A DNA stretch of 64,000 nt from NCBI RefSeq assembly GCF_049537125.1, contig NZ_JBMVQY010000001.1, forward strand, positions 1,922,001 through 1,986,000. The letters run 5' to 3'. Below the pieces are notes generated by a model. The model worked only from the letters and a program-made list of their open reading frames with translations. It had not been told where the DNA came from and ran no database searches. This DNA is from Limisphaera sp026417315. Lineage in GTDB: Bacteria > Verrucomicrobiota > Verrucomicrobiia > Limisphaerales > Limisphaeraceae. The translations under genes were made by a program, and so were the position numbers. Of this stretch, positions 1 through 9,538 are shown piece after piece (positions within the stretch are counted from its first letter, which is position 1; every line of letters begins with the position of its first letter).

Positions 1-128
1 AGCCGTTTGTGATCCTGCACGGCAAGGCGCTGGACCTTCTGGCCCGCCGCGGCGCCACCACGGTGTTGCTCAGTCTCAGCCACACGCAGCAGCACGCCAC
101 GGCGGTGGCGCTCCTGGTGCGCGAATGA
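1..128 (+). CDS. C-terminal end of an unidentified protein (truncated by window edge)
   Basis: An open frame enters from the left edge and ends at the TGA at 126-128, giving the last 41 residues of a protein. The residues are a mix of hydrophobic stretches and small polar residues, consistent with the end of an alpha/beta domain. Too little is present to recognise a family. It faces the convergent panE-like gene, with about 33 bases between the two stop codons. Confidence 0.45.
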   Translation, partial: PFVILHGKALDLLARRGATTVLLSLSHTQQHATAVALLVRE

Positions 129-161
129 GCCGTGCCGCGCGCCGGTTCGGTCGCCGCTTGC

Positions 162-1199
162 TCAGCCCGCCCGTCCGTTACCAAAGCGGGCCTTTCGCCA
201 GGCATCCAATCTTCTCAACACCTCGCACAGCGCGTCCAGCCGCGGCGTGGCCACCCCGGCCTTGCGCGCGTGACGTCGGGGTTCCAAAAACAGGCTCTCC
301 AGCTCCAGCGGGCGTCCGTGCTCGAAATCCAGCAGGGTCGAGGCCTTGTAGGCGCCCATGGTTCGCGTGCGCGCGATCATTTCGTCGGCCAGGGTCGGGG
401 CCACCTCATGCCCGAGTGCGCGCGCAACCCGGATCACCTCTGCCATCAACTCGCGCACCCAACGCGTCCATTCCGGATCGGCCAGCAACTCCGCCGTCGT
501 GAGGCATTCCGACCGACACGGTTCGATGGGCCCATCCTCGGGGTGCTTCAGACGCTCCCGACCTGCCACGCCTGCCACGCCCAACCCGTTGAACGGGATG
601 TTCCACACCAGTTTTTCCCAGTGGGCGCGGGCAAGATCCTCACTCACCTGGCAGGGGACGCCCGCCAGTTGAAACCGGTGCGCCAGCGCCTGCGTGCGGG
701 AGCGGGGTCGACCGACAAATTCGCCCAGGACCACCAGCCCGTGATCCAGATGCCGGATGACTCCCGGCGCGATTCGATTGAGACAGACAAAGCACAGTCC
801 GCCCAGGATTTGTTCCGGCGCGAACAACCGCGCCAACGCTTCCTCGTTGCCCAGTCCGTTCTGCAGGGTCAGCACCATCGTCTGGGGACCGACCAATGGC
901 GGCAGCAGGTGCGCGAATTGGTCGTTGGCCGTTGTCTTCAACCCGATCACGACCAGATCCACAACTCCGATCTGCGACGGCTCCCGCGCACAACGGGGTC
1001 GGGCCACAAAATCGCCCAGGGGACTGAGAATCCGCACTCCGTGGTGGGACACCGCCTCGTAGTCCGATCGCAGGAGGAAATGCACGTCCGCGCCGGTTTG
1101 CCAGAGCCGCGCACCGTAGTAGCTGCCGACGGCGCCGCAGCCGACGACTGCCACCCGAAACCGGGATCGAGTCTCACCGCCCGTGGCCCTCACACCCAT
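162..1199 (-). CDS. panE: 2-dehydropantoate 2-reductase (PanE/ApbA family)
   Basis: This 345-residue protein should reduce ketopantoate to pantoate with NADPH in the pantothenate/CoA pathway, in the cytosol. The N-terminus carries a Rossmann fold with the dinucleotide motif GCGAVG at residues 20-25, after a short basic leader of about 14 residues. The middle has the conserved LTLQNGLGNE segment, and near residue 195 the EKLVWNIPFN segment supplies the Lys and Asn expected for catalysis and substrate binding. The alpha-helical C-terminal domain contains the family feature ending in KASTLLDFEHGRPLE. The family is usually about 300-340 residues, so the length is normal. PanE paralogues often act on other 2-keto acids, so the exact substrate is less certain than the family. 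It lies downstream of the HU gene, from which a terminator separates it. Confidence 0.88.
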   Translation of the reverse strand: MGVRATGGETRSRFRVAVVGCGAVGSYYGARLWQTGADVHFLLRSDYEAVSHHGVRILSPLGDFVARPRCAREPSQIGVVDLVVIGLKTTANDQFAHLLPPLVGPQTMVLTLQNGLGNEEALARLFAPEQILGGLCFVCLNRIAPGVIRHLDHGLVVLGEFVGRPRSRTQALAHRFQLAGVPCQVSEDLARAHWEKLVWNIPFNGLGVAGVAGRERLKHPEDGPIEPCRSECLTTAELLADPEWTRWVRELMAEVIRVARALGHEVAPTLADEMIARTRTMGAYKASTLLDFEHGRPLELESLFLEPRRHARKAGVATPRLDALCEVLRRLDAWRKARFGNGRAG

Positions 1200-1223
1200 T
1201 CGTCCCCCGGCCCGCCCGGAATG

Positions 1224-1255
1224 AAAAAGGGCACCCTGAACGACTCAAGGTGCCC
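1224..1255 (-). terminator. Rho-independent terminator of the HU gene
   Basis: An inverted repeat GGGCACC (1229-1235) / GGTGCCC (1249-1255) extends to 11 pairs with one mismatch around a short loop. Five A residues at 1224-1228 become a T-run immediately after the hairpin on the minus strand. It sits 22-53 bases past the HU stop codon and just upstream of the panE start, so it should isolate the two transcripts. Confidence 0.85.
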
Positions 1256-1276
1256 TCGAACGTCTTCCGAGCCAAT

Positions 1277-1564
1277 TCACTTCGAGCCCAGGATCGCCTC
1301 CTTCGCCGCTTTGGAGACGCGGAACTTCACCACGCGCTTGGCCGGGATTTGAATCACTTCGCCCGTCGCCGGATTCCGACCCTTGCGGGCCTTCCGGTTC
1401 ACCAGCACCAGCTTGCCCAAGCCGGGCAGCGTGAACGTGTTTTTGGCCTGCTTGTACGCCAGTTGCGCCAGCTCATCCAGGAACAGCGTTGCCTGCTTCT
1501 TGGTGATGCCAACCTTCTCGGCCAGGGTGGACGCGATCTGCGATTTCGAGAGTGCTTTGCCCAT
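1277..1564 (-). CDS. HU family DNA-binding protein
   Basis: A 95-residue histone-like protein of the HU/IHF family, which bends and compacts DNA as a dimer. The N-terminal helices (MGKALSKSQIASTLAEKVG) and the beta-arm signature near residues 60-75 (GRNPATGEVIQIPA) are both present, followed by the closing VKFRVSKAAKE segment. Length matches the family norm of about 90-100. Neither an HU-alpha/beta nor an IHF assignment can be made from the sequence alone. It has a purine-rich ribosome binding site (GGAAAGG) before ATG, a promoter-like element 50-80 bases upstream and a strong terminator, so it is probably a monocistronic, well-expressed gene. Confidence 0.93.
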   Translation of the reverse strand: MGKALSKSQIASTLAEKVGITKKQATLFLDELAQLAYKQAKNTFTLPGLGKLVLVNRKARKGRNPATGEVIQIPAKRVVKFRVSKAAKEAILGSK

Positions 1565-1615
1565 ATGACCTTTCCGTGTTGTTCGTTGCGTTGAAACTGT
1601 CCGACGTTGCGGGGC

Positions 1616-1644
1616 TATTAAAACGCGCCGGGCACGTCCTGCAA
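1616..1644 (-). promoter_or_regulatory. Sigma-70-like promoter of the HU gene
   Basis: Reading the minus strand, TTGCAG (1644-1639) is followed after 17 bases by TTAATA (1621-1616). The spacing is ideal and both boxes differ from consensus at one or two positions. The predicted start lies about 45 bases upstream of the HU start codon. This is a sequence match only. Confidence 0.5.
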
Positions 1645-1702
1645 GCGGAAAATATCCGAAAAACCGCGGTTTTCCTGCATTGCAACGCGTGCTCGAACCG
1701 CC

Positions 1703-3337
1703 TCACCAGCGCTGAACCGTGAAGAACCGCGCAGCACCCGCATCCAACGCCACCGAAACGGATGCTTGGTCGCCGTCGCCCGTCCACAGCCGCTCCAACT
1801 GCCATTGCACCGGCGGCAACTGGTCCGACCCCAACAGCGCGTACTGCGCCCCGGGACAGGTGGGGAAGCGCAGCACGAGCTGTTGGCCCTGGCGGTGGAC
1901 CTCGAGGGCCACTGGCGGCGCCGGCTGCAGGACACACTCCAAATCGTCGAACAACACCGAGCCGGCCGCCAGGGCCGGCTGCCGAAAGACGGCCTGAAAC
2001 CGCATCCGCACACTGCCGAACGGGGCCACCAACTCCGGACCCGGCTCCCACACAACCCCTGTCGTGGGATCCACTCGATTCGTCACCCCGAGCCGCCACC
2101 AGGTGCCGGCCGGCGTAGCGGCCGTCACCGGGGCCGACCGGTACACCGCCAGCGCGTTGCCCGCGGCATCCCGAAACGACACTTCCAGCCACGCGTGGTT
2201 CTCTCCCGCCAGACGGTCGTCCGCGGGATTCATGACCCACCCGGCGGCGCGGAACCGCTGCCCCGGCAACACCGGCAACTCTTGAGACACGCCGGAATCG
2301 TTGGAAGCCCCGGTGAACTGGCCGAACACCTTGAACACGTACATCCCCGTGTGCACCGGCCGCTCCGTGCGGCTGTGCAAATACGTGTTGCCTCCGAACC
2401 GTGTCCATCCCGACCAATCCCCCGTTTCGAATCCCGGATTCGCCAGGAGATTCCCGCCGCAACCGACCGGGAGCGCCGGTGTGCGTTGATATACGCGCAC
2501 GTAGTCCACCCACATGCGCTGCGGGAACTCGGTGGTGGCATCCGGGGCACCCGGCCAGTTGCCGCCCACCGCCACGTTGAGAATCAGGAAAAAGGGCCAT
2601 TGATGGAACACCCAGGGCCGGCCGGTGGGCAGGGAGGCCGGCGTGGCGGTGAAGTACACCGTATCGTCGATGAACCACCGGATCCGGTTGGTTTCCCATT
2701 CCACCGCGAACACATGAAAATCGTCCGCCAGTGCCGCGCCGCCGGGCAACGTGTACCGCCCGCCCACAGCGTTCCCACCGGAGTACCCCGGGCCGTGAAT
2801 CGTGCCGTGCACGGTCGAGGGCTCCCGACCGATGTTTTCCATGATGTCGATCTCCCCGCAGTTCGGCCAGCCGACCGAGGGGAAATTCGTGCCCAACATC
2901 CAGAAGGCCGGCCACAACCCCTGACCCCGGGGCACGCGGATCCGGGCTTCGATCCGGCCAAACAGCCACTCCAGGCGGCCCTGCGTCTTGATGCGCGCAG
3001 AGGTGTAGGCCCGGGTGATGCCGTCCGACCCGGTAAACGTCTCCCGATGCGCCTCGATCACGAGGCAACCGTTCTCGATCCGGCAATTGTTCGTGCGGTC
3101 GGTGTACGTCTGCAGCTCGTTGTTCCCCCAGCCGCCGCCGCCCCGATCGTACACCCACCACTCCGGGTTCGGACGGCTCCCGTTCGGACCGTCAAACTCG
3201 TCGGCCCACACCAGCGTCCAACCCGGTCGCACCTGCGCGTCTGCCCCGCAAGTCCCCAACCAGAACAACAGCGCGCCCACGCGGCTCAGCCAGGCAGCCC
3301 ACCGCGTGGGCGCATGAAGGACCCAGGGCCGGTTCAT
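1703..3337 (-). CDS. Secreted GH16 beta-glucanase (laminarinase-like)
   Basis: A 544-residue exported glycoside hydrolase. A hydrophobic signal segment covers about residues 12-35. The GH16 jelly-roll spans roughly 40-290 and contains the catalytic signature GEIDIMENIG at 161-170, with E162 (nucleophile), D164 and E167 (acid/base), plus the WPAFWML segment that precedes it. This spacing (E-x-D-x-x-E with the extra Met) is the form seen in laminarinases and other beta-1,3-glucanases rather than lichenases. Residues about 295-460 form a carbohydrate-binding-like beta domain beginning NLLANPGFETGDWSGW. The last 75 residues are a small beta domain ending ARFFTVQRW, which recurs in three other secreted proteins of this window. 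It follows the Ig-domain gene on the same strand with 16 bases between them, so the two are probably co-transcribed. Confidence 0.9.
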   Translation of the reverse strand: MNRPWVLHAPTRWAAWLSRVGALLFWLGTCGADAQVRPGWTLVWADEFDGPNGSRPNPEWWVYDRGGGGWGNNELQTYTDRTNNCRIENGCLVIEAHRETFTGSDGITRAYTSARIKTQGRLEWLFGRIEARIRVPRGQGLWPAFWMLGTNFPSVGWPNCGEIDIMENIGREPSTVHGTIHGPGYSGGNAVGGRYTLPGGAALADDFHVFAVEWETNRIRWFIDDTVYFTATPASLPTGRPWVFHQWPFFLILNVAVGGNWPGAPDATTEFPQRMWVDYVRVYQRTPALPVGCGGNLLANPGFETGDWSGWTRFGGNTYLHSRTERPVHTGMYVFKVFGQFTGASNDSGVSQELPVLPGQRFRAAGWVMNPADDRLAGENHAWLEVSFRDAAGNALAVYRSAPVTAATPAGTWWRLGVTNRVDPTTGVVWEPGPELVAPFGSVRMRFQAVFRQPALAAGSVLFDDLECVLQPAPPVALEVHRQGQQLVLRFPTCPGAQYALLGSDQLPPVQWQLERLWTGDGDQASVSVALDAGAARFFTVQRW

Positions 3338-3353
3338 CCCCGGACCGTCCCGC

Positions 3354-5027
3354 TCACAATGTCAACACCTGGAAGAACCGCGATTGCGGTCCCAACGGAA
3401 TCCGCACGGCCTTCACCGAACCGTCTCCCTCGACCGGCGATCCGACCGGCGCCCACACCGGCTGGGCGAGATCTTCCGTGGCGATGACCTGGTATTGCGT
3501 CGCTCCCTGCGTGGGCCACGACAACTCCACTTCATTGCCCACCCGGCGCGCGGTGATCCGGACCCGCTCCTTCTTCATCAGGCGCAGGGCGTCCGCGTAG
3601 ACGTTGCCCGTGCCGCCGCCCTGATTGTGCAACGTCAGTTGGAATCGCACCGTTTCGGTGCCCGGCGGCGCCACCAGGTACCGCGCGTTTTCCGTGCTGA
3701 TCTGCGTCCAGCCCGCGGGCACACCGTTGGTCACCTCGAGATACAACCATTGATCCCTGGGCGAATCCTGGTTGACCGGGGCGGAGACCCACATGGCCAG
3801 CGGCACCGGCCCGGCCCGGAACTGCACTTCGATTTGCAGACTCGTATTCCCCGCCAGGGCGTCCTGGCTGGAGAGCCAGAACCAGCCATCGGCGGTGAAG
3901 ATGTCGCCCGGCGCCGCCGGCTGATCCTGGAAGACCCCGTTCCACTCCCCGGCGTTGTAAATCCGCACCACATTTGTCCCGTCCTTCGCTTGCACCGGGT
4001 AGTCGATTTGGTTCCCGTAAAAGTCGTTGGTGCTGGCCAGGGCGGCGCCCGAGAAATTGAACCACGGCGGAGGCACCAGCCACGGCTGCTCCACATCCGT
4101 CTCGAAGCTCGGATTGTCCAGCCAGTTGGCGTACTCGGCCGGCGTCAGCACCCGGAGCCGCGCCGGCTGGGACTCCCGCGTTCCGGCGGTGGAGCTCACC
4201 GTGACCGTGTACAAGCCGGCGTCCTCCAACTGCGCACCGGTGATTGTCAACGTTGCGGTCCGAACCCCGCTGAAACGCCCGCCCTCCGTCAGCGGCACGC
4301 CATCCCGCTTCCACTGGTAACTCAACGGGGCCGAACTGGTGGCTGCCACCGTGAAACGGGCCGTGCCGCCCACCATGACCCGCTGGGGCAGGGGTTCCGC
4401 TGTAATGGATGGATCTTCATTGTCCACCAGGATGCTGACCCCCTCGAACGCCTCCGGCGCGTCCGGCCTTGCGTTCGGACCGTACAGCAGAAAACCGTAC
4501 TGCGTAATGTTGCCGGGCCGAATGTAACGCGTCACGGCGAAGTCCGAGCCCGTCACCAACTCCGCGCGCGTGTCGCCCAGATAGGCGTAACCGGGGGCGA
4601 ATTCCTTGATCACGGCCACGCATGTCCAGCCGGCGGGCAGGCTGTTGGACTCGACGCGGCCGATGAAGGTCACATCGTTGCCGGCGTACAGCGTACCCAC
4701 ATCCACATACAGGTTGGCCTCCAGCAGCTTGTTGGGGGTGCCATCCGGAAGATTCCAGAACCCGTTGGTGTTGAACGTGTTCGTGTTGACACGCAACACG
4801 ACGCGCGTGGCGTTGGTCCGGCTCGGTTCGAAGGTGGCTCGCAAATCACCAATTCCCCAGGCCTGCCCGAACGCCCATGAGTTATCCATGTTGAACACGT
4901 TCATCCAACCCAGCCACGTCTTGGTGGAGTCCACCTTGACGGTGATCTGTGCGAGGGCATTTCCCACGGGCGCCAGCGCCGCGGCGCCCGCCAACATCAG
5001 AGAGAGGAGTCGAGGAGTGGTTTTCAT
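3354..5027 (-). CDS. Secreted Ig-like domain protein with carbohydrate-binding-like module
   Basis: A 557-residue exported protein with no recognised catalytic domain. The start at 5027 is chosen because it opens a classic signal peptide (MKTTPRLLSLMLAGAAALAP, cut after ALAQ); a longer frame reaching 5180 adds only an unlikely basic stretch. After an N-terminal beta-rich region (about 28-210) there is an Ig/I-set-like domain (about 215-315) with PSITAEPLPQRVMVGGTARF, the YQWKRDG core Trp and DAGLYTVTVS. A jelly-roll-like region starting NPSFETDVEQPW follows (about 325-480). The C-terminal tail (about 485-557) contains VELSWPTQGATQYQV and ends SRFFQVLTL. It may bind substrate or anchor the neighbouring GH16 enzyme. 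That role is inferred from the domains and from its position just upstream of the glucanase. Confidence 0.75.
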   Translation of the reverse strand: MKTTPRLLSLMLAGAAALAPVGNALAQITVKVDSTKTWLGWMNVFNMDNSWAFGQAWGIGDLRATFEPSRTNATRVVLRVNTNTFNTNGFWNLPDGTPNKLLEANLYVDVGTLYAGNDVTFIGRVESNSLPAGWTCVAVIKEFAPGYAYLGDTRAELVTGSDFAVTRYIRPGNITQYGFLLYGPNARPDAPEAFEGVSILVDNEDPSITAEPLPQRVMVGGTARFTVAATSSAPLSYQWKRDGVPLTEGGRFSGVRTATLTITGAQLEDAGLYTVTVSSTAGTRESQPARLRVLTPAEYANWLDNPSFETDVEQPWLVPPPWFNFSGAALASTNDFYGNQIDYPVQAKDGTNVVRIYNAGEWNGVFQDQPAAPGDIFTADGWFWLSSQDALAGNTSLQIEVQFRAGPVPLAMWVSAPVNQDSPRDQWLYLEVTNGVPAGWTQISTENARYLVAPPGTETVRFQLTLHNQGGGTGNVYADALRLMKKERVRITARRVGNEVELSWPTQGATQYQVIATEDLAQPVWAPVGSPVEGDGSVKAVRIPLGPQSRFFQVLTL

Positions 5028-5602
5028 GGCGATGTCTCGTGATGGCCGGGCCCGACAGTCCCGCTTGCCCCGGAGAGATCCGCGGAATCCGCATCGGGTG
5101 CGGTTGCCTCCGTGCGCAAGCCCCTTGCTTTGCCGGGCACTGACCTCCGCCAGCGTACGCGGCGCCCGGCAGTGTGTCAAATGAACGCCTGCTGCCCGTG
5201 GATGAGACCTTCAGCCGGTGCCGAGGGCCCGACCACCATGCGCCAAGGGAGCCGTCAGGTCCGAAGCCTTCCCGCGGTCTGCAAGCCGAGATGTTCCTTT
5301 GCCGTTGCCAAACGGGAATGCATCGTCGGATCTTCATCGCGATGGGTTTGAACCACGCCGTCCGCAGCGCCCGGTGCGGGGCGGCCGCCGCCGCCAGCTC
5401 CGTGTCCACATCCCGGCTTTCTCACGGCTTCCGACTCGATGCTGCTTCGGAAGTGGCCATTGTGCCTCGCGAGTGCATGGACGCCGACGCGGGCTGGCTT
5501 TCGGAACCAGAGATCGGGTCGGAAGCCGGAGCGGCGGGCCTTGGTACAAGGAGCTCCGGCTTCAAGTGCCTGACAGCCGGCCGGTGCCCCTTCTTGCCGT
5601 GT

Positions 5603-8600
5603 ATGCCACGCGCCCGGGGAGCCCTTGCCATGATGGTCCTCGGTTCAACCCTGGTCGGGGCAATGGGGAACCCGACCCCACCGGGCCCGACCCGGGTCGG
5701 GGAATTTGAGGTCCCCCTGCCTCCGGGCGTGTACACCGAGTGGCGAACAGACCGTGCATGGTCCGAGACCACGCCCACTCGAGAGCGCATTTGTCTCAAC
5801 GGCCTCTGGCGCTGGCAACCGAGCTCCGGGGAATCCGAAACGCCCCCGATTTCTCACTGGGGCTTTTTTAAAGTCCCCGGTCCCTGGCCGGGGATTACGG
5901 ATTACATGCAGAAAGAGTCGCAAACGCTCCACGCCCACCCCGCCTGGCAGCACGTTCGCTTGCGCGACGTGCGAGCCGCCTGGCACGAGCGCGAGATCAC
6001 GATACCCGCCCACTGGAGAGGCCGCCGCATTACGCTCCAGGTAGAGTACTTGAACTCGCGGGCCGTCGCCTTTTGGGACGGGCGGCCGGTGGGCACGATG
6101 CACTTTCCGGCCGACGAGCTGGACGTCACCTCCTTCTGTCAACCTGGGCGAACCCACCGCCTCACCCTGTTGGTGCAGGCATGGCCCCTCCAGGCCCTCC
6201 TGCAGTCGTACACGGACACCGCCGCCCCTCGAGATGTCCCGGGTTTCGTACCCCGACGGGGCCTCTGTGGCGACGTGTTCCTGGCCGCCACACCTTCCGG
6301 CCCGCGCCTCGGTGCGGTGCGCATCGTCCCTTCGGTTCGACGCTGGGACCTTACAGTGGACGCCGCCCTGGAGAACCTCCAGCCGGGGCATACGTATCGG
6401 TTGGCCGTCCGCATCACAGAGGAGGATCACGTGGTCAGGGAATTCCGGAGCCCCCCGTTTCAGGGCACGGATGTCCACGACGGCCGTTACCTGTGCCGCG
6501 AACCCTGGCGGCCGGAGAAGCTGTGGGATTTGCACACGCCGCAGCACCAGTACGAGCTCCAACTCAGTTTGCTCGATGCCGAGGGCCGGGCGCTGGACAT
6601 CCTGCCGCCGCAGCGCTTTGGATTTCGGGAGTTCTGGATCGACGGCCGGGATTTCTACCTCAACGGGACCCGCCTGTATCTTTCCGTCGTGCCCCTGGAC
6701 AACGCTCAGGTCAGCGCCTACACCGCCACTTACGAGGCCGCGCGGGAGAGTCTGGAACGCCTCCGCTGGCTGGGCATCAACTTCGTGTATGCGCATCACT
6801 ATGACTGCCTGCCCGGGTCGCATCTGAGCTGGGCGGACATCCTGCGTGCGGCCGATGACGCGGGGATGTTGGTGGCTCTGACCCAACCGCACTTCAGCCA
6901 CTACGATTGGGCCGGAGCCGACGCCGACCGCACCAACGGCTACGCCCGCCATGCCGCGTTCTATGTCCGCGTCGCCGGCAACCATCCCAGCGTGGTGGCC
7001 TATGCCACCAGCCACAACGCCGCTGGTTACAACGAGGACATGAACCCTGATTTCATGGACGGTCGATCGGCTTTCCGGGATGCTTGGGCCGAGCGCAATG
7101 TCGAACGTGCACGGCGAGCCGAGGCCATCGTGCGGGCCCTGGATCCCGACCGGCTCGTGTACCACCATGCCTCGGGCAACCTGGGCTCTCTGCACACGAG
7201 CAACTTCTATCCCAACTTTGTCCCGGTCCAGGAATTGTCCGACTGGTTCGAAGCATGGGCCACCCGCGGCATCAAGCCGCTGTTCCTCTGCGAGTACGGC
7301 GCCCCTTTCACCTGGGACTGGGCCATGTATCGCGGCTGGTACCGGGCCCGACGCGAGTTCGGAAGTGCCGTCGTGCCGTGGGAATTCTGCCTGGCCGAAT
7401 GGAATGCCCAGTTCCTCGGCGACGCCGCCTTCCTTGTGTCTGAAATGGAGAAGCGCAACCTCCGTTGGGAAGCCCGCCAGTTCCGCGAGGGCCGCCTCTG
7501 GCACCGCTGGGACTATCCGCATCCCCTCAGCTCTGCCGACTTTGTGGAACGGGATCCGGTGTTCGCCTTGTATCTTACGCGGAATTGGCGTGCCTTCCGT
7601 ACCTGGGGGGTCTCTGCCATCTCCCCCTGGGAACATCACATCCTTTTCCGCCTCCGTCCGGAGGTCCCGCGTCACCGCCGGGAGAATCTGCCCGCGGATT
7701 GGGCCCAACTGCAGCGACCCGGATACAGCCCGGATTTTCTGGCGGAACGATTCGAACGGTTCGATCTGGCCTACGGCCGGCAAGACTGGGAACCCACCGG
7801 AGCCGGCCGGGCCATTCTTCGCAACAACCGACCCCTGCTTGCGTATCTGGCAGGCAAACCGGCACGCTTTACCAGCCAGGACCACCTCTTCGTTGCCGGC
7901 GAAACCGTCGAGAAACAACTGATCCTGATCAACAATTCTCGCACTACGGTGGAGGCGGAGGCCGAATGGATTCTTCAGGGAGTCGAATCGCTGCGCGGCC
8001 GGGCCCGTCTGTCCGTTCCGACCGGTGAGCAGACACGAATTCCTGTACGATTTTCCCTTCCTCCAAACCTCTCTCCCGGTCCGTATCTTTTGTCGGCGCG
8101 GGTGACGTTCTCCACCGGCGAAGAGCAAACGGACGAGTTGGTGCTGCATGTCGTTTCCGCACCCGTTGCTCCCAGCGTCCGCTGCCCTGTGGCATTGTTC
8201 GATCCCGGCGGGGAAACCCGATCCCTGCTCGAAGGATGGGGCATCCCGTTTGTCCCGGTCGAGCCGGGGGCCGATCTGACAAACTTCGACATGCTGGTGG
8301 TCGGGCGGCGCGCACTTACGGAAAACGGCCCGGCCCCCCGATTGGACCGTGTTCGCCAGGGGCTAAAAGTGTTGGCCTTCGAACAAAGTCGTGAGGTGCT
8401 GGAGCGTCGGTTGGGATTCCGGGTCACTGAATACGGGCTGCGCCAGGTCTTTCCCCGCCTGCCGGATCACCCGGTGCTCCAGGGGTTGACTGCGGATCAT
8501 CTTCGCGACTGGCGGGGTTCCACGACACTGCTGCCTCCCCGGTTGCAGTACCGCTCCGACCCCCGGTTCTATGGCGCACCTACCGTGGACTGGTGCGGGA

Positions 8601-9538
8601 TTCCCGTCACCCGCGCCTGGCGGTGTGGCAACCAGGGGACTGTGGCCTCCGTGTTGATTGAGAAACCCGCCCGCGGCGATTTCCTGCCCTTGGTGGACGG
8701 TGGCTTCAGTCTGCAATACAGCCCCCTGATGGAATACCGGGAGGGCGACGGTCTGATCGTCTTCTGCCAGTTGGATGTCACCGGCCGTACTGAGCGGGAT
8801 CCCGTCGCTGAGACCCTGGTCGCCCGGCTCTTGGAATACGTGGCCGCGTGGAAGCCTGACCGGCAGCGTCGTCGGGCCGTGTACGCCCGCGATCCGGCGG
8901 GTCGCCACTATCTCCAGCAGGCCGGCTTCGAACTGGCGTCCGCGGGCGAGGGGCCCCTGCAGCCACAGGATCTCCTGATCCTGAGCCCGGGTGCCGCCGA
9001 AGTTCTCCAGCCCCACCGCACGGCTCTGCCTCAATGGCTCCGCGAAGGGGGCGCCGTGCTGGCTTTGCATTGCTCGGCTGCGGACACCGATCCTCTTCTG
9101 CCTTTCCGCCTCACGTTTACCCACGCCGAACATATCAGTACGGTCTTTCCACCCCCGGCCCGGACTTCCCCCTTCGCCGGGATCGGCCCGGCGGATGTCC
9201 ATTGTCGTGATCCGCGCGTCTTGCCCCTGCCCGCCGGGGGAGTCATCCCCTTGGGCAACGGCGTGCTTGCGATTGCCTCTGACGCTCCGGTGGTGTTCTG
9301 CCAATTGGTCCCGTGGCACTTCGACTACACTTCCAATTACGGGCTCAAAAGAACATTCCGACGGACGGCCTATTTGCTGAATCGACTGCTGACCGGGCTG
9401 GGTGTTCCGTGTTCCACAGCGCTCCTGTCCTACTGGGCCACCCCGCCCCAACTGGGCCAGCCCGGCCGCTGGCTGCAGAGTTACTACCTCGACCCCCCGG
9501 AGGAATGGGACGATCCCTACCGGTTTTTCCGATGGTAA
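5603..9538 (+). CDS. Very long secreted GH2-like glycoside hydrolase
   Basis: About 1,311 residues from the ATG at 5603, chosen because it starts a signal peptide (MPRARGALAMMVLGSTLVGA); the frame is open upstream to 5174 but that stretch looks non-coding. Residues about 25-330 hold a GH2-type sugar-binding jelly roll (LNGLWRWQP, FKVPGPWPG). The TIM-barrel region runs about 350-730 with FGFREFWIDGRDFYLNGTRL at its entry. Candidate catalytic residues are the Glu of GYNED (near residue 478) and the Glu of FLCEYG (near 564), the usual acid/base and nucleophile positions. The C-terminal half has two regions that look like degenerate glutamine-amidotransferase folds (VALFDPGGETRSLLEGWGIPF and the QPQDLLILSPGAAEVL region), as found in some beta-galactosidase-like enzymes. 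The substrate is unknown. Family membership is clear only at the GH2/GH-A level. Confidence 0.72.
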   Translation: MPRARGALAMMVLGSTLVGAMGNPTPPGPTRVGEFEVPLPPGVYTEWRTDRAWSETTPTRERICLNGLWRWQPSSGESETPPISHWGFFKVPGPWPGITDYMQKESQTLHAHPAWQHVRLRDVRAAWHEREITIPAHWRGRRITLQVEYLNSRAVAFWDGRPVGTMHFPADELDVTSFCQPGRTHRLTLLVQAWPLQALLQSYTDTAAPRDVPGFVPRRGLCGDVFLAATPSGPRLGAVRIVPSVRRWDLTVDAALENLQPGHTYRLAVRITEEDHVVREFRSPPFQGTDVHDGRYLCREPWRPEKLWDLHTPQHQYELQLSLLDAEGRALDILPPQRFGFREFWIDGRDFYLNGTRLYLSVVPLDNAQVSAYTATYEAARESLERLRWLGINFVYAHHYDCLPGSHLSWADILRAADDAGMLVALTQPHFSHYDWAGADADRTNGYARHAAFYVRVAGNHPSVVAYATSHNAAGYNEDMNPDFMDGRSAFRDAWAERNVERARRAEAIVRALDPDRLVYHHASGNLGSLHTSNFYPNFVPVQELSDWFEAWATRGIKPLFLCEYGAPFTWDWAMYRGWYRARREFGSAVVPWEFCLAEWNAQFLGDAAFLVSEMEKRNLRWEARQFREGRLWHRWDYPHPLSSADFVERDPVFALYLTRNWRAFRTWGVSAISPWEHHILFRLRPEVPRHRRENLPADWAQLQRPGYSPDFLAERFERFDLAYGRQDWEPTGAGRAILRNNRPLLAYLAGKPARFTSQDHLFVAGETVEKQLILINNSRTTVEAEAEWILQGVESLRGRARLSVPTGEQTRIPVRFSLPPNLSPGPYLLSARVTFSTGEEQTDELVLHVVSAPVAPSVRCPVALFDPGGETRSLLEGWGIPFVPVEPGADLTNFDMLVVGRRALTENGPAPRLDRVRQGLKVLAFEQSREVLERRLGFRVTEYGLRQVFPRLPDHPVLQGLTADHLRDWRGSTTLLPPRLQYRSDPRFYGAPTVDWCGIPVTRAWRCGNQGTVASVLIEKPARGDFLPLVDGGFSLQYSPLMEYREGDGLIVFCQLDVTGRTERDPVAETLVARLLEYVAAWKPDRQRRRAVYARDPAGRHYLQQAGFELASAGEGPLQPQDLLILSPGAAEVLQPHRTALPQWLREGGAVLALHCSAADTDPLLPFRLTFTHAEHISTVFPPPARTSPFAGIGPADVHCRDPRVLPLPAGGVIPLGNGVLAIASDAPVVFCQLVPWHFDYTSNYGLKRTFRRTAYLLNRLLTGLGVPCSTALLSYWATPPQLGQPGRWLQSYYLDPPEEWDDPYRFFRW

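Noticed and set aside
5645..8149. Minus-strand open frame of about 830 codons opposite the GH2-like gene
   Set aside because: Shadow of a gene with conserved glycosidase motifs; composition not protein-like.
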